Positions 8,201 to 16,535 of a DNA stretch of 64,000 nucleotides are shown here, in pieces. The stretch lies in NCBI RefSeq assembly GCF_018613725.1, contig NZ_JAGGPS010000022.1:38960-102959 (forward strand), in the 5' to 3' direction. The notes below the pieces were generated by a model. It was given only the letters and a program-made list of their open reading frames with translations. It searched no databases and was not told the origin of the DNA. The position numbers and the translations under genes were made by a program. This stretch comes from Hymenobacter sp. ISL-91 (GTDB taxonomy: Bacteria > Bacteroidota > Bacteroidia > Cytophagales > Hymenobacteraceae). Each line of letters opens with the position of its first letter. Positions within the stretch are counted from its first letter, which is position 1.

Positions 8201-11200
8201 GGTTTGCCATCGGTTTGCTTGATGGTAACGCGCCAGGTTTCGCGCTGGCCGGGCTGCAGCTTGTCGCGGAAGGTGGCAATGCTGAGCACCAGTGGCGCAG
8301 GCGGCGTGGCCACCTGCACGGCAGCTGTGTGAAGGTAAAGGCGGTTGTCGCGCACCTGGGTGAGGTGGACGTAGAACTGGGTTTCGCCGAGGGCGACGGG
8401 CACAGGCACTTCCACCACGCGCTGCTCGCCGGCGCCCAGCGTCAGCCACTCGGCGCGCAGGGCTTCGCCCTTGGCCTCGGCCTGCACCAGCACGCGGGCC
8501 CCTGCAAAGGAGCTGCCCACCAGGAAGCGGGCTACGCCGCCCGGTCGGATGCTGTCCTGCAAAGCCACGAACCAATCAGGGCTGGGCACGGGCAGGCGGT
8601 TGGCGGCGGGGTCGAAGAGGGTGAAGAAGTGCTCGGCGCGCGGGGCGGGCTGGCCAGCTTTGGCGGGCGCGGCCGTAGCTTCGAGCCGGTAGCGGCCGGG
8701 TTCCTGGCGAGCCAGCCGGGCGGCCAGTTCGGGCAGTAGCGGCGTTTTATCGGTATCGAAAGCCTGGGTAAGCACCAGCGTGCGGGCCCAGGTGCTGTCG
8801 TTGTCCTCGGCTCCGTAGGCATCGAGCGGGAAGCGGCGGCGGAACTCCTCCGCGCTCAGGGCCTCGCGCTCGGGTCGTGCCCACGGACGAGGTCGGAACG
8901 CCCGGGCGGGCGGCGTGAGGCGGTAGAGGCGCAGCTGCCCCTGGGCGGGCAGGGCCTCGCCGGTGGCGTTGGTGCTGAGCAGGCGCAATTCGGGCAAGTC
9001 GGCCCGGTTTACCAGTTCCGGCACATCCAGGCGCAGCGTCAGGGCCTCGGTGCCAAGGCTGAGGCGCTGCTCCCCGGTGCGGGTTTCGCCGGCCGCGTCG
9101 GTTACATCGGCCGTTACCTCGAACACATAGCCGGGCTCCCAGGAGCCACGCTTGCCACCCGCGGCAGTTTCGCCCGCCTGAGCCACGAACGTGACAGTGA
9201 AGCCGCCCGCCGAATCGGTGCGGGCCGTGCCGGTGGCAATTTCCTGCTCCGGTGCGCCGCCCCCGTAGAAGCCGCGGCCGTAGTAGGGCCAGAACGTGCG
9301 GCGCACCACCCGGTAGTTCACGGCCGCTCCATCTACGGGTTGGCCGGCGTAAGCGGTAGCGGTGCCACGCACCGTTACGGGCTGCCCCAGCACGGGCGTG
9401 CCCGCCACCGGCGCAAACGTCACCTGGAATGTGGGGCGCTTGTAGTCCTCAACGGCGAAGTATACCTCTCCCCCTTCATCCGATTCATCGGCCACCAATG
9501 TCATCTGGCCGTTCAGCAGGCCGGTTGGCAGCACGAAGGAGCCGTGGAAAGAACCGAACTTGTTGGTTTGAAATTCGGCCCGCTGCACGACCTGGCCATT
9601 CACATCATGCAACTCCACGATTTCCTTGAAATTAGCCAGCACCTTTGTCCGGCCCTTCTGCTGCTGCGCAACAATTCCTTTGAAGTAAACCGTTTGCCCG
9701 GGCCGGTAAATGGCGCGGTCGGTGTACAGGAAGGTCCGGCTTTCGGGTTCATCGTTCTCATCCGGCTGGCTGCGGCGCGGACCGTAGTAGCCCATGTTGT
9801 CCGTCATCAGCAACGAGTCTGGGCCCTGCGTGAACAGGGCCGCCCGCAACTGCGTGTTTTCGCCCGTTTTAACGCCAACCGGAATCCGAACTTGCCCCGT
9901 AGTACTGGTGGTCTGGGCCTCGCCGCGCCGCTGCTGGTATTGGCGTTTGGGTTGGTTGTAGAACTGAAAAAACGGCAGCACCCGCACGTCGGCCAGGGGC
10001 GCGCCGGTCTGCCGGTGCAGCACCAGCAGCTCGGGGCCGTCGGCATCGGGGGTGCTACGGCGCAGGTAGCTCAACTGGCTCACCTGCACCTGGCTGGTGG
10101 CCGTAATGGCACCGGGCTGCTCTTTGGTGGGGTTGGCGGGCGCGGTGCTGAGTACGATGAGGTAGTGGCCCAGCGGCAGGGACGGACCGGCCTGCTGCAC
10201 GGTGTGGCTCCGGAAATCGGCCGGACCGGGCACCTCCAGCGTCCAGGCGGCGGCCGGTTTAGCAGCCAGGGTGCGGGCGTAGCGCTGCTGCAGGGTTTTG
10301 TTCTGATATAGCTCCGGCCGCTCCAGCTGCCGGAGCACCTGGGCGCTGCTGAGGCGGTAGGCGGTGGCGTAGAGGCGCGGGGCATTGCGGACCGTCAACT
10401 GCAGCAGCCAGGGCTGGTTTGGCAGCAGCACTTCCTCGGCCGTGAAGCTTAGCTCCACCCGCTCCAGCTGCTGGCGCAGGGCAGCGGCCTGCCGGGCACC
10501 CCGGGTTTTAGGAAACTCTTGCTCTACGGCCAGGGCCAGGGCGTGGGCTTTGGCGGGGTCCTGCTCCTTCCAGGCCGCCGCCTCGGCCGCCCGGAATTCG
10601 GCGGCTATGGGCAAGGCCTGATAGGTGGCAGCAGCCCGGGCCAGGGCGGCGCGGTATAGGGTCTGCTGATTTTCCAGCGCAGCGTGCTGGTTGATGAACT
10701 CCAGACGCTGTAAATCGGCGTCGGCCAGGGCTGTGGGGTTGGCTTTATCGGTCAGGCGGAAAGCCAGCTGCTGTTGCAGCACCCGCAGCGCATGAAACTG
10801 GCCATTGAGCGAGTCGGCGGCCGGGGCTTCCAACGGCAGGCGGACAAACTCGGCGGCGGGGCCAAACAACGCTGGGTTGGTGAGGCGGAACTGCTGAGCA
10901 GGCCGGGTGATATACAGTTCAGCGTTGCTCAACCCGTCCACGGCCCGGAAGGCCAGCAGGTCGAAGAGCGTGGGCCGGCGCTGGCGGCCCTCGGCATCGG
11001 CCCCGCGACTGAGGTAGCCCAGGTCCGTGAGTTTCAACTGCTGCTGACGGCGGGGCTCCTCTTCGGTCGAGGCGCGGTAGTGATTTACCACGGCGGCCCC
11101 GAGGCGGGCGGCGTCCCAGGTGCGCAGGTCGGCGCGGCTCTGGTCGGCCGTGTCGGGGCGGGCAGCGTTGGTGCGGCTGTACAGCTGGTAGCGGTGCTGC

Positions 11201-11580
11201 TGATAGTAGCGGGTGTAGAGTTGGGCCAGCAGGCTGTGCAGCACCGGCCGGGCCGGAAACTGTGCCGTTTCTAAATCTTTCTCCAGCAGCTCAATTCCTT
11301 TTACATCCGCTTCTTCCTCCTTGTTTTCGAGCAGGCGCAGCTTATAGAGCAGCGTGCGCACGTACTCGGGCGCGGCCTGGGGCCGGCGGCGGGCCTGCTG
11401 GTAAAGCGGCGCCAGCAGCCTGGCGGCCGAAGCCGTCTGGCCCTTGGCCAGCAGCTGGTCTATTTTACGCCAGGTGGCCGCGTTCGGGCCGCTATCGGGG
11501 CGGTCAGCGGGGCTGATTTGGGAGGAACCGGGAGTTAGCAGCATCAGCAGGGCCAACAGGCAGAGCAGGAAAGGGCGCAT
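5281..11580 (-). CDS. alpha-2-macroglobulin family protein (MG2 and thioester domains)
   Basis: 2099 residues with a signal peptide (MRPFLLCLLALLMLLTPGSS), so exported to the periplasm or cell surface. The family traps proteases and resembles complement. The MG2 signature RAIYRPGQTVYFKG lies near residue 627. The bait/ANA side follows, with AVTRWQLLALAHD around residue 1340. The thioester motif is intact: C1549-S-E-Q1552 in YPYECSEQ, followed by the alpha-helical thioester domain and a receptor-binding-like beta domain. Two oddities: a short stretch near residue 1227 (QLSEVVVAGYAE ... LAGKVAGVQVEE) copies the plug start of a TonB-dependent receptor, and residues about 1438-1472 (basic, KEKRQRRRQNKP) are encoded by inverted heptamer arrays. 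The frame extends 39 residues upstream, but the ATG at 11580 starts the signal peptide. Confidence 0.92.
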   Translation of the reverse strand: MRPFLLCLLALLMLLTPGSSQISPADRPDSGPNAATWRKIDQLLAKGQTASAARLLAPLYQQARRRPQAAPEYVRTLLYKLRLLENKEEEADVKGIELLEKDLETAQFPARPVLHSLLAQLYTRYYQQHRYQLYSRTNAARPDTADQSRADLRTWDAARLGAAVVNHYRASTEEEPRRQQQLKLTDLGYLSRGADAEGRQRRPTLFDLLAFRAVDGLSNAELYITRPAQQFRLTNPALFGPAAEFVRLPLEAPAADSLNGQFHALRVLQQQLAFRLTDKANPTALADADLQRLEFINQHAALENQQTLYRAALARAAATYQALPIAAEFRAAEAAAWKEQDPAKAHALALAVEQEFPKTRGARQAAALRQQLERVELSFTAEEVLLPNQPWLLQLTVRNAPRLYATAYRLSSAQVLRQLERPELYQNKTLQQRYARTLAAKPAAAWTLEVPGPADFRSHTVQQAGPSLPLGHYLIVLSTAPANPTKEQPGAITATSQVQVSQLSYLRRSTPDADGPELLVLHRQTGAPLADVRVLPFFQFYNQPKRQYQQRRGEAQTTSTTGQVRIPVGVKTGENTQLRAALFTQGPDSLLMTDNMGYYGPRRSQPDENDEPESRTFLYTDRAIYRPGQTVYFKGIVAQQQKGRTKVLANFKEIVELHDVNGQVVQRAEFQTNKFGSFHGSFVLPTGLLNGQMTLVADESDEGGEVYFAVEDYKRPTFQVTFAPVAGTPVLGQPVTVRGTATAYAGQPVDGAAVNYRVVRRTFWPYYGRGFYGGGAPEQEIATGTARTDSAGGFTVTFVAQAGETAAGGKRGSWEPGYVFEVTADVTDAAGETRTGEQRLSLGTEALTLRLDVPELVNRADLPELRLLSTNATGEALPAQGQLRLYRLTPPARAFRPRPWARPEREALSAEEFRRRFPLDAYGAEDNDSTWARTLVLTQAFDTDKTPLLPELAARLARQEPGRYRLEATAAPAKAGQPAPRAEHFFTLFDPAANRLPVPSPDWFVALQDSIRPGGVARFLVGSSFAGARVLVQAEAKGEALRAEWLTLGAGEQRVVEVPVPVALGETQFYVHLTQVRDNRLYLHTAAVQVATPPAPLVLSIATFRDKLQPGQRETWRVTIKQTDGKPADAELLATLYDKSLDVFRPHSFTPLEFPQPYSPATLAWQGRFGLEEGRGLFDNQPSGESPEEVEYPHLTMWGVWGEDTREEVASTRKSLRMNVAMDADSKQLSEVVVAGYAEAADMAAPMASALAGKVAGVQVEESGAAQDQSAPRPDLSNVQARTDFRETAFWLPALRTNAQGETVLEFQMPEAVTRWQLLALAHDQQLRTGLLQRELVTQKKLQITANAPRFFREGDQLTFQAKLSNLTADALAGTAQLFLLDARTQQPLEARLLQSPAQLAFNLPANQSQALSWSITLPETAEGQMPIEAVTYKVVASAQLPLVGSQLSGKEKRQRRRQNKPTTDNQQLATVEDGEQNTLPVLPNRLLITESLPLPIVGPATREFELKKLTSTTSATRRNYSLTLEMTPNPAWYAVQALPYLMEYPYECSEQVFSRLYANLLAAKIITSNPALKTTLAEWQRAAQAGDQTALNSKLEQNQELKNLLLQETPWLRDAQSETERMRRLAELFDEPRLRAETARALAKLRQQQLPDGSFPWFEKMPADRYITQLIVAGFGKLQRLGAFDATQDEQARPLLQNALAYLDGELQQDYARLRKQPKVDLKADNLNDLQIQALYARSFWPAPAVPKVAQPARSYYQQQAATYWPGRTRYLQAQTALALHRAKTQPAAVGQIMTALSENALHSDELGMYWKDVRPGYYWREAPTETQATLIEAYDDIQNDQKSVDEMKLWLLKQKQVQNWASTRATADACYALLLRGSDWLKPATEPLVVTVGGQPAQPTSQQAGTGYYKITWPAAEITPAQGRVTVRKPDAGVAWGALYWQYFEQLDKITPAATGLQLERRLYREQRTAAGPVLEPLMPASPLRVGDVLVVRLVLRADRDLEYVHLKDQRAAGLELIGQTSGYRYQSGLGYYENPRDAATNFFISYFPKGTHTFEYRLRAAQAGNFSGGLSQLQCLYAPEFTTHSAGTRVSIAGQK
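7167..7269. repeat. heptamer arrays inside a coding region (locus 2)
   Basis: Five units CAGTTGC, TAGTTGC, TGGTTGT, CAGTTGT, TGGTTTG occupy 7167-7201. Inverted units GACAACT, GACTACC, AACCAGT, GGCAACT occupy 7235-7262. They lie in frame within the alpha-2-macroglobulin gene and closely resemble the icd-manC array at 37301. Confidence 0.8.
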
Positions 11581-11740
11581 AGGGCTAAAACGAAGGAAAT
11601 GCGTGTTCAGATACCTCCATGATGCCCGCCGCCGTCCGATTCCACACGGCTCCGAGAGAAATGCGTAAAAAAACGCCCACCGCACAGCCGGCCGCAACTT
11701 CCCTGAATACTTGGCCGATTTTCCTTCTCCCCCTCCCCTT

Positions 11741-12322
11741 CTACTCGCTTCCCTTCAGTCCATCAAGCACGCGCTCGGCCTGCAGCAGGTGGCGCTTGGT
11801 ATGCTCTACCAGCAGTTCGAAAACGTCGGGCAAGGGCGGCAGCAGCAGCGGTATCACCGGGTTGGGAATCCGAATGGCGTTCATGTTGACGCGGCGGGCC
11901 TGACTAAGCAGGTTGCTGAGCTCGTCGAGCTGGCGCGTGAACACCTCCACCACCGTACCCGGCAGCCGCGAGCCGCTGGGCGCATACTGTTGCGGCGACT
12001 TTAGCGGTTTTTCGGCGGCTGGCACACGCATAGCGGCCGTTAGTTTCTGGCCGAAGTAGCCATGCTTTACGGTGGCGGCCGGGCGGGTGCCGCGCTGCTG
12101 GGCTGCCTGAATTTTGCGGCTGATAACCGGCAGATACAGGCCGCCAATGAGGTTGAGGTGCTCCAGGCATTGGCCTACACTCCAGCGGCCCGGCCCCGGG
12201 CCCCGGTTGAGCTGCTCGCTGCCCAGCGTCCGGAAACGGCGGTTGGCTACCTCGCGTACCCGCTCCACATCGGCGGTGAGGGCATCCAGAAATTCGGTCG
12301 TAGCAACAGGATAGGCAGACAT
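11741..12322 (-). CDS. DinB family protein
   Basis: 193 residues of a DinB/YfiT-like four-helix bundle. WSVGQCLEHL (residues 47-56) is the family signature, and the expected metal-binding histidines are present: H55, H174 and H178 (VEHTKRHLL). Members are cytosolic metal-dependent enzymes, many acting in thiol (mycothiol or bacillithiol) transfer, others unknown. The frame is open for 21 residues upstream, but the ATG at 12322 gives a normal N-terminus. It ends about 160 bases before the alpha-2-macroglobulin start on the same strand. Its substrate cannot be told from the sequence. Confidence 0.85.
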   Translation of the reverse strand: MSAYPVATTEFLDALTADVERVREVANRRFRTLGSEQLNRGPGPGRWSVGQCLEHLNLIGGLYLPVISRKIQAAQQRGTRPAATVKHGYFGQKLTAAMRVPAAEKPLKSPQQYAPSGSRLPGTVVEVFTRQLDELSNLLSQARRVNMNAIRIPNPVIPLLLPPLPDVFELLVEHTKRHLLQAERVLDGLKGSE

Positions 12323-12449
12323 GGCAGCAGGCAGCGGTGGGCGGGTTTGTGCCGTAATGATACGCGAAGCCGGCCGCTTCGGCAACGGCGGCCAGCCAAT
12401 TTAGGCGTCAATTGCCGGTAAATTGCCGGCCGGGCGCTACTTTCGGACT

Positions 12450-13433
12450 ATGCTTCTGCCCTTTCCGCGCCTCGTTCTGCTCTTTTTGCCGCTGTTGGGG
12501 GCGCTGCTGCTGCCGGCGGGGCAGGCGCGGGCCCAGGCTGCACCCAACCCCGGCGAGAATATCCCCTTCCTGATTACGTTCGGAGCCCAGGCCGACCCCA
12601 GCTGGGGCGACGACGACTTCAGTCAGACCTTCTTTTTTCTGGTGCCGAAAGAGCGCCGTCAGCCGGTATACATCCGCGTATTCGACCCCGACTGCGGCGG
12701 CCGCCACGACGAGCTGAAGGGTGGCTGGAACACGACCACCAACTTCAGCCTGTATGGCGGCACCAACGCCCACTCGGCCCCCGATGCCCGCGCTACCACC
12801 CCCAAAGGCCAGTACCGCGCCGGCACGCTGCTGGCCCAGAAAACCTTTGGCGCCGAGCCCACCTACGACAACCGCTGGTACACCTTCGGCCCCCTCAACC
12901 CGCTCGAAGGCGAGCTTACCCCTGAGTTTGACGGCTACGTGTTCAAGCTGATTGCCCAGGGTCTGCGCGGCGACGATGGCAACCTATACCGCTACTTCCT
13001 GAGCTCCTCACCCACCGAAAACGTGCCTGTCGAGGGTGGCAACGCTTTCACCTACGAGTACGCGTTCCGGCTTACGTCGGTAGTTGGGGCCAAAACGCAC
13101 CTCTACCCCTTCGTCAACGACCGGGTGGTCAGCATCAGGCAAAGCAACTTCGACCTGGATGGAGGCCTCAAGATGAAGATTTTCAGCGTGGCCAAAAACG
13201 GCCATCCGGCTACCATCAGCGGCAATAATGCCTGGGCCACCAGCACGCACTCCGTGGTGGCCAAGGAACACGGCCTTTCGCTCGACTTCCAGCTCACGAC
13301 TCTTTCCAAGGCTCCCAACGACCTGGTCTTCTACGTCACTGACCAGTACGACGTAGCCCTGCCCTTCTTCGCTATTCCGCTTGGTGGCCCGCCCCGCTAC
13401 CGCTACGAGGTGGAAGTAAAGATGCGCGAGTAG
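12450..13433 (+). CDS. secreted protein of unknown function
   Basis: 327 residues with a signal peptide ending at QARAQA. The mature protein is rich in aromatic and aspartate residues, with motifs GAQADPSWGDDDFSQTFFFL near the start and RVFDPDCGGRHDE further on, and looks all-beta. No transmembrane segment follows the signal peptide, so it is periplasmic or exported; the C-terminus is not a T9SS sorting domain. Divergent from the DinB gene. No known family identified. Confidence 0.75.
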   Translation: MLLPFPRLVLLFLPLLGALLLPAGQARAQAAPNPGENIPFLITFGAQADPSWGDDDFSQTFFFLVPKERRQPVYIRVFDPDCGGRHDELKGGWNTTTNFSLYGGTNAHSAPDARATTPKGQYRAGTLLAQKTFGAEPTYDNRWYTFGPLNPLEGELTPEFDGYVFKLIAQGLRGDDGNLYRYFLSSSPTENVPVEGGNAFTYEYAFRLTSVVGAKTHLYPFVNDRVVSIRQSNFDLDGGLKMKIFSVAKNGHPATISGNNAWATSTHSVVAKEHGLSLDFQLTTLSKAPNDLVFYVTDQYDVALPFFAIPLGGPPRYRYEVEVKMRE

Positions 13434-13525
13434 CAGGAGGTAGCAGCTGCTAAGACAATTGATTTGATTTTGTGCGGAATATCGGCTAAACTGAGCGGCT
13501 TATAGCGTGCTAAACCCTATCCGTT

Positions 13526-14584
13526 ATGCATTCCGCTGCCCCTACGCCCCTGCCGCCTACCCGCCGGAACCGTAGGAGCACGACCGGCCCCCTAGCGGGG
13601 CTGCGCCGGGCAGTGCGGCGCTACTTTGGCTTCTCGCGGCGCGAAACCTCGGGGCTTGTGGTGCTACTGAGCCTGCTGGGGCTGCTACTGGCCTTACCCG
13701 CGTTGCTGCGCCCGGCCCTACCAGCCTACGACCCCGCTCCCGACCAGCGCCGCCTCGATGCCTGGGCCGCCGAGCTGGCCGCCCGCCGCACCGCCCGGCC
13801 CGATTTTGAAAACCGCTACTCCAGCCGCTACCCGCGCCGCGCCTATGTGGCCCGCGAGCGGGTGCCCCAGGTGCCACTGGCTCCCTTCGACCCCAACACC
13901 TTCTCGGCCCGCGACTGGCAGGCGCGGGGGCTGCCTGCCTGGCTGGCCGAGCGGCTCGTGAAATATCGCACGGTGATAGGCAGCTTTCGGGCCAAGGAGC
14001 AGCTACGCAAAGCCTACGGCCTCTCCGACACCACCTATGCCCGCCTCGCGCCCTACATCCAACTGCCCGAGCAGCTGCCGCCCCGCGAGCAGCGCGCTTT
14101 CGCCAAAAACGGACAGCTTTCTGAGCGCTCACCCTTCGAAACCAAGCCGGGCTACGTGCCCAAACCCCGCAACCTGGCGGCTTTCGATTTGAACGCGGCC
14201 GATACCACCCAACTGATGCAGATTCGGGGCATTGGGCGCGGGTATGCGCGGCGAGTGGTAGAGTACGGCCAGCGGCTGGGCGGCTTCCGGCAGGAAGACC
14301 AGCTAGCCGAGATTTTTGCTTTCCGCGACGCGCCCGACCTCATCGATAGCCTGCGCAAATACACCTTTGTGGCTCCCGGCTTCAGCCCGGCCCGCTTAGC
14401 TGTGAACACGGCTTCGTTTGAAGTTCTGCAGGCCCACCCCTACCTGGGTAAGCGGCTGGCCCGCGTGCTGGTAGCCTACCGCCAGCAGCATGGCCCTTTC
14501 CAGCAGCCCACCGACCTGCGCAAAATCCGCATCCTCGACGAAGCCACCTACGACAAGCTGCTGCCCTATATCGAGTTGAAATAG
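13526..14584 (+). CDS. membrane-anchored helix-hairpin-helix protein (ComEA-like)
   Basis: 352 residues. A basic N-terminus (RRNRRSTT) precedes one membrane helix at about residues 43-60; the rest should face the periplasm. Three helix-hairpin-helix units follow: 121-180, 220-282 (DLNAADTTQLMQIRGIGRGYA) and 292-351 (VNTASFEVLQAHPYLGKRLA). ComEA-type HhH proteins bind DNA without sequence specificity, in some bacteria during DNA uptake. Three copies behind a single anchor would suit a periplasmic DNA receptor, though no other competence gene is near. Start is the only ATG that keeps the anchor. Confidence 0.85.
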   Translation: MHSAAPTPLPPTRRNRRSTTGPLAGLRRAVRRYFGFSRRETSGLVVLLSLLGLLLALPALLRPALPAYDPAPDQRRLDAWAAELAARRTARPDFENRYSSRYPRRAYVARERVPQVPLAPFDPNTFSARDWQARGLPAWLAERLVKYRTVIGSFRAKEQLRKAYGLSDTTYARLAPYIQLPEQLPPREQRAFAKNGQLSERSPFETKPGYVPKPRNLAAFDLNAADTTQLMQIRGIGRGYARRVVEYGQRLGGFRQEDQLAEIFAFRDAPDLIDSLRKYTFVAPGFSPARLAVNTASFEVLQAHPYLGKRLARVLVAYRQQHGPFQQPTDLRKIRILDEATYDKLLPYIELK

Positions 14585-14611
14585 GCGTACCCAGCCCCCC
14601 TTATAACCCGG

Positions 14612-15496
14612 TTACTTTTTAGGCGGACCGGGGCTAGCCCCATAATCGGGCGAGTCGGAGGCATTGGTACGCTCATCCGACGCTTCACCATAGTTGCCGG
14701 CGCCCTGCTGCTTGTCGAAGTCTCCCTTAGCAGGCGAGCCAGTAGCAGCAGCCGGTGCCGAGTCGTCGTACTCGTCGTTGTACGAGCCACCTTGCGAGCC
14801 GAAGCCTTGCGCCTCGTCACCCTCTGCATCAGTCGAGCCGGCAGCCTCGTAGCCGCTACGGTCGGCGTGGGTAGGCGGAGTAGCTCCGGCTTCGCCACTG
14901 CCGTATCCGGCGTTGCTGCTTGCCCGACCAGTCTGCTGGCCGGCTGGCCCTCCCTCCGGGTGTCCCGGGGTGTAGTCTTCGCGCTGGTTGCGGTGTGCTC
15001 CACCGGGCTCAACCTCTGCATTGGGTTGTCCGCCAAGCGAAGAGGTACCATAGTTTTGGGCATACGCTGAGCCGGTGCCGGTAGGCGCATCGTTGTCGTT
15101 GCCAAACAGTGGCCCAACGGCCGACTCAGGCTCATCGTGGCCGGCACCCACGGCAACGGTGCCAAAGCTGCCATTTTCGGCCGACGGCACACCGTCCTTG
15201 TTTTGCGTCCGCTCGCCATCGTAACCAGAGGTTGCCGGGGCCTGCACCGGCGGCCCAGCGTAGGTATCGGTACTGCGGCTGGCCTCGTTGCCGTAGCCCC
15301 CCTGGGTGGCGCCCTGCTCCGACTGGCGGCCGAATTCGCCCCGGCTGGCCCCGGCTACTTCATTTTGTTCGTGGTTGAACTCGTCGTTGGCCACGGGTTG
15401 CCCGGCGGCGGTGTTGTCTGGAGTGCGCAGCTCGGCTGGCAGCGCGCTGGCAGGATTTTCGGGCGTATTAGTGGGCTTCTGGGTGTTATCGGACAT
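14612..15496 (-). CDS. disordered hydrophilic protein
   Basis: 294 residues of low-complexity sequence rich in Gly, Asn, Gln, Ser, Thr, Glu and Pro, with no hydrophobic core, no signal peptide and no membrane segment. Recurrent short words include YGNEAS, GYGSGEAG, SYNDEYDDSAP and YGASPGPPKK at the end. Such composition is typical of intrinsically disordered, desiccation- or stress-related hydrophilins, but that role is inferred from composition alone. The start at 15496 (MSDNTQKPTNTPEN) was chosen over an upstream ATG because it begins the uniform low-complexity part. Confidence 0.7.
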   Translation of the reverse strand: MSDNTQKPTNTPENPASALPAELRTPDNTAAGQPVANDEFNHEQNEVAGASRGEFGRQSEQGATQGGYGNEASRSTDTYAGPPVQAPATSGYDGERTQNKDGVPSAENGSFGTVAVGAGHDEPESAVGPLFGNDNDAPTGTGSAYAQNYGTSSLGGQPNAEVEPGGAHRNQREDYTPGHPEGGPAGQQTGRASSNAGYGSGEAGATPPTHADRSGYEAAGSTDAEGDEAQGFGSQGGSYNDEYDDSAPAAATGSPAKGDFDKQQGAGNYGEASDERTNASDSPDYGASPGPPKK

Positions 15497-15568
15497 GGCT
15501 GCGAAGGGCTTAAGTGGCGGTGCTGGTACATACGCAGCCCCGGCAGCCACGTTTTGCACCCGGGCTTT

Positions 15569-15598
15569 TTTGTTGATTTAAAAAACAGCGTAGATTTA
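15569..15598 (+). promoter_or_regulatory. promoter for the cold-shock gene
   Basis: TTTG (15569-15572) and TAGATTTA (15591-15598) are separated by 18 bases, close to the Bacteroidota consensus. The leader would be about 70 bases, enough for the structured 5-prime region typical of cold-shock genes. Confidence 0.5.
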
Positions 15599-15674
15599 CC
15601 GCGCTTAGGTATAGCCTTTACTTCAGGCTCACTTGCTGTTCTTTCCACCATTTTCTCAACCACTTAACACCTTT

Positions 15675-15866
15675 ATGAAAACAGGCACCGTTAAATTTTT
15701 CAATGAAGCCAAAGGCTTCGGCTTCATCATACAGGACGAAGACAACCAGGAAATCTTCGTGCACCAAACCGGCTTGGTGCATGAAATTCGCGAAAATGAC
15801 CGCGTCAGCTTTGATATTGTTGATGGACGCAAAGGGCAGAACGCGGTAAAAGTAGAGCGGATTTAA
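15675..15866 (+). CDS. cold-shock protein, CspA family
   Basis: 63 residues forming a single cold-shock domain, a five-stranded OB fold that binds single-stranded RNA and DNA and keeps mRNA unfolded. RNP1 is KGFGFI (13-18) and RNP2 EIFVH (26-30), both intact with the aromatic residues that stack on bases. Length is that of a minimal Csp. It is monocistronic, with its own promoter and a very long terminator hairpin downstream. Confidence 0.95.
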   Translation: MKTGTVKFFNEAKGFGFIIQDEDNQEIFVHQTGLVHEIRENDRVSFDIVDGRKGQNAVKVERI

Positions 15867-15911
15867 GCGCCTATCTTTTTCAATAGTCAGCTAAAAAACT
15901 GCCATCTGTTG

Positions 15912-15974
15912 CCAAAAGCAGGGCTCCGTTCCGGCGAAACAGTTTGTTTCGCCGGAACGGAGCCCTGCTTTTGG
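15912..15974. terminator. 29-bp perfect palindromic terminator
   Basis: Arms 15912-15940 and 15946-15974 are exact complements around a 5-base loop. It lies between the cold-shock gene and the convergent gldH, and can serve both strands. Confidence 0.85.
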
Positions 15975-16013
15975 TTGACATTACCAGTTGTTCGTCGGTG
16001 GTGGTGGCTTTTG

Positions 16014-16535
16014 CTACTGGCCTGCTTCGCGACGGGCTACGCGCACGCCCACAGCCATAATACCAGGCAGCTGGTCCTGGCGCATATACTGCTCCAGTTG
16101 CACCCGGTAGGTACCGGGCTTGCTGAACTCCTGGTTGGGAAGGGCCAGAATGCGGTGGTCGAAGATGTCGCCGCTGCCGTTGCCCAGCGGTTCGCCGGTT
16201 TTAGGGTCCATCAGGTTCATATCGTGCAGCTTGCGCGAGATAATCTGCCCGTCGGGCCCCGTGAGTGTTACGCGGGCGTAGAGGTTGTAATAGCTGTAAT
16301 CGGCGGTATTCCGGACATTGAGAAACACGTCGTAGCGGGGCACCGGATCGGTTATTTCAAACTCAAACGTGGGCTTGTTCTGCACGGCCCACACGTAAGG
16401 GTCGCCCGCGGGCGATTCCAAGTCGATGTTCTTTTCGTAGACCTCGGCCGGGTCGCAGGCAGCCAGCAGCAGCCCCCCCGTTAAAACGATAAATCCGCGC
16501 GTTAAAGCGTGCATAGAGTTAGAAAGGCTAAGCAT
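16014..16535 (-). CDS. gldH: gliding motility lipoprotein GldH
   Basis: 173 residues with a lipoprotein signal: a hydrophobic stretch ending LLLAAC, lipidated at C27. The mature part matches the GldH family (YEKNIDLESPAGDPYVW and DYSYYNLYARVTLTGPDG), a lipoprotein needed for gliding in Flavobacterium johnsoniae and found across the Bacteroidota. The ATG at 16535 overlaps the ricT stop as TGATG, so translation is probably coupled; a second ATG at 16514 would also give a good lipoprotein signal. A ricT-gldH pair is a common Bacteroidota arrangement. Confidence 0.9.
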   Translation of the reverse strand: MLSLSNSMHALTRGFIVLTGGLLLAACDPAEVYEKNIDLESPAGDPYVWAVQNKPTFEFEITDPVPRYDVFLNVRNTADYSYYNLYARVTLTGPDGQIISRKLHDMNLMDPKTGEPLGNGSGDIFDHRILALPNQEFSKPGTYRVQLEQYMRQDQLPGIMAVGVRVARREAGQ

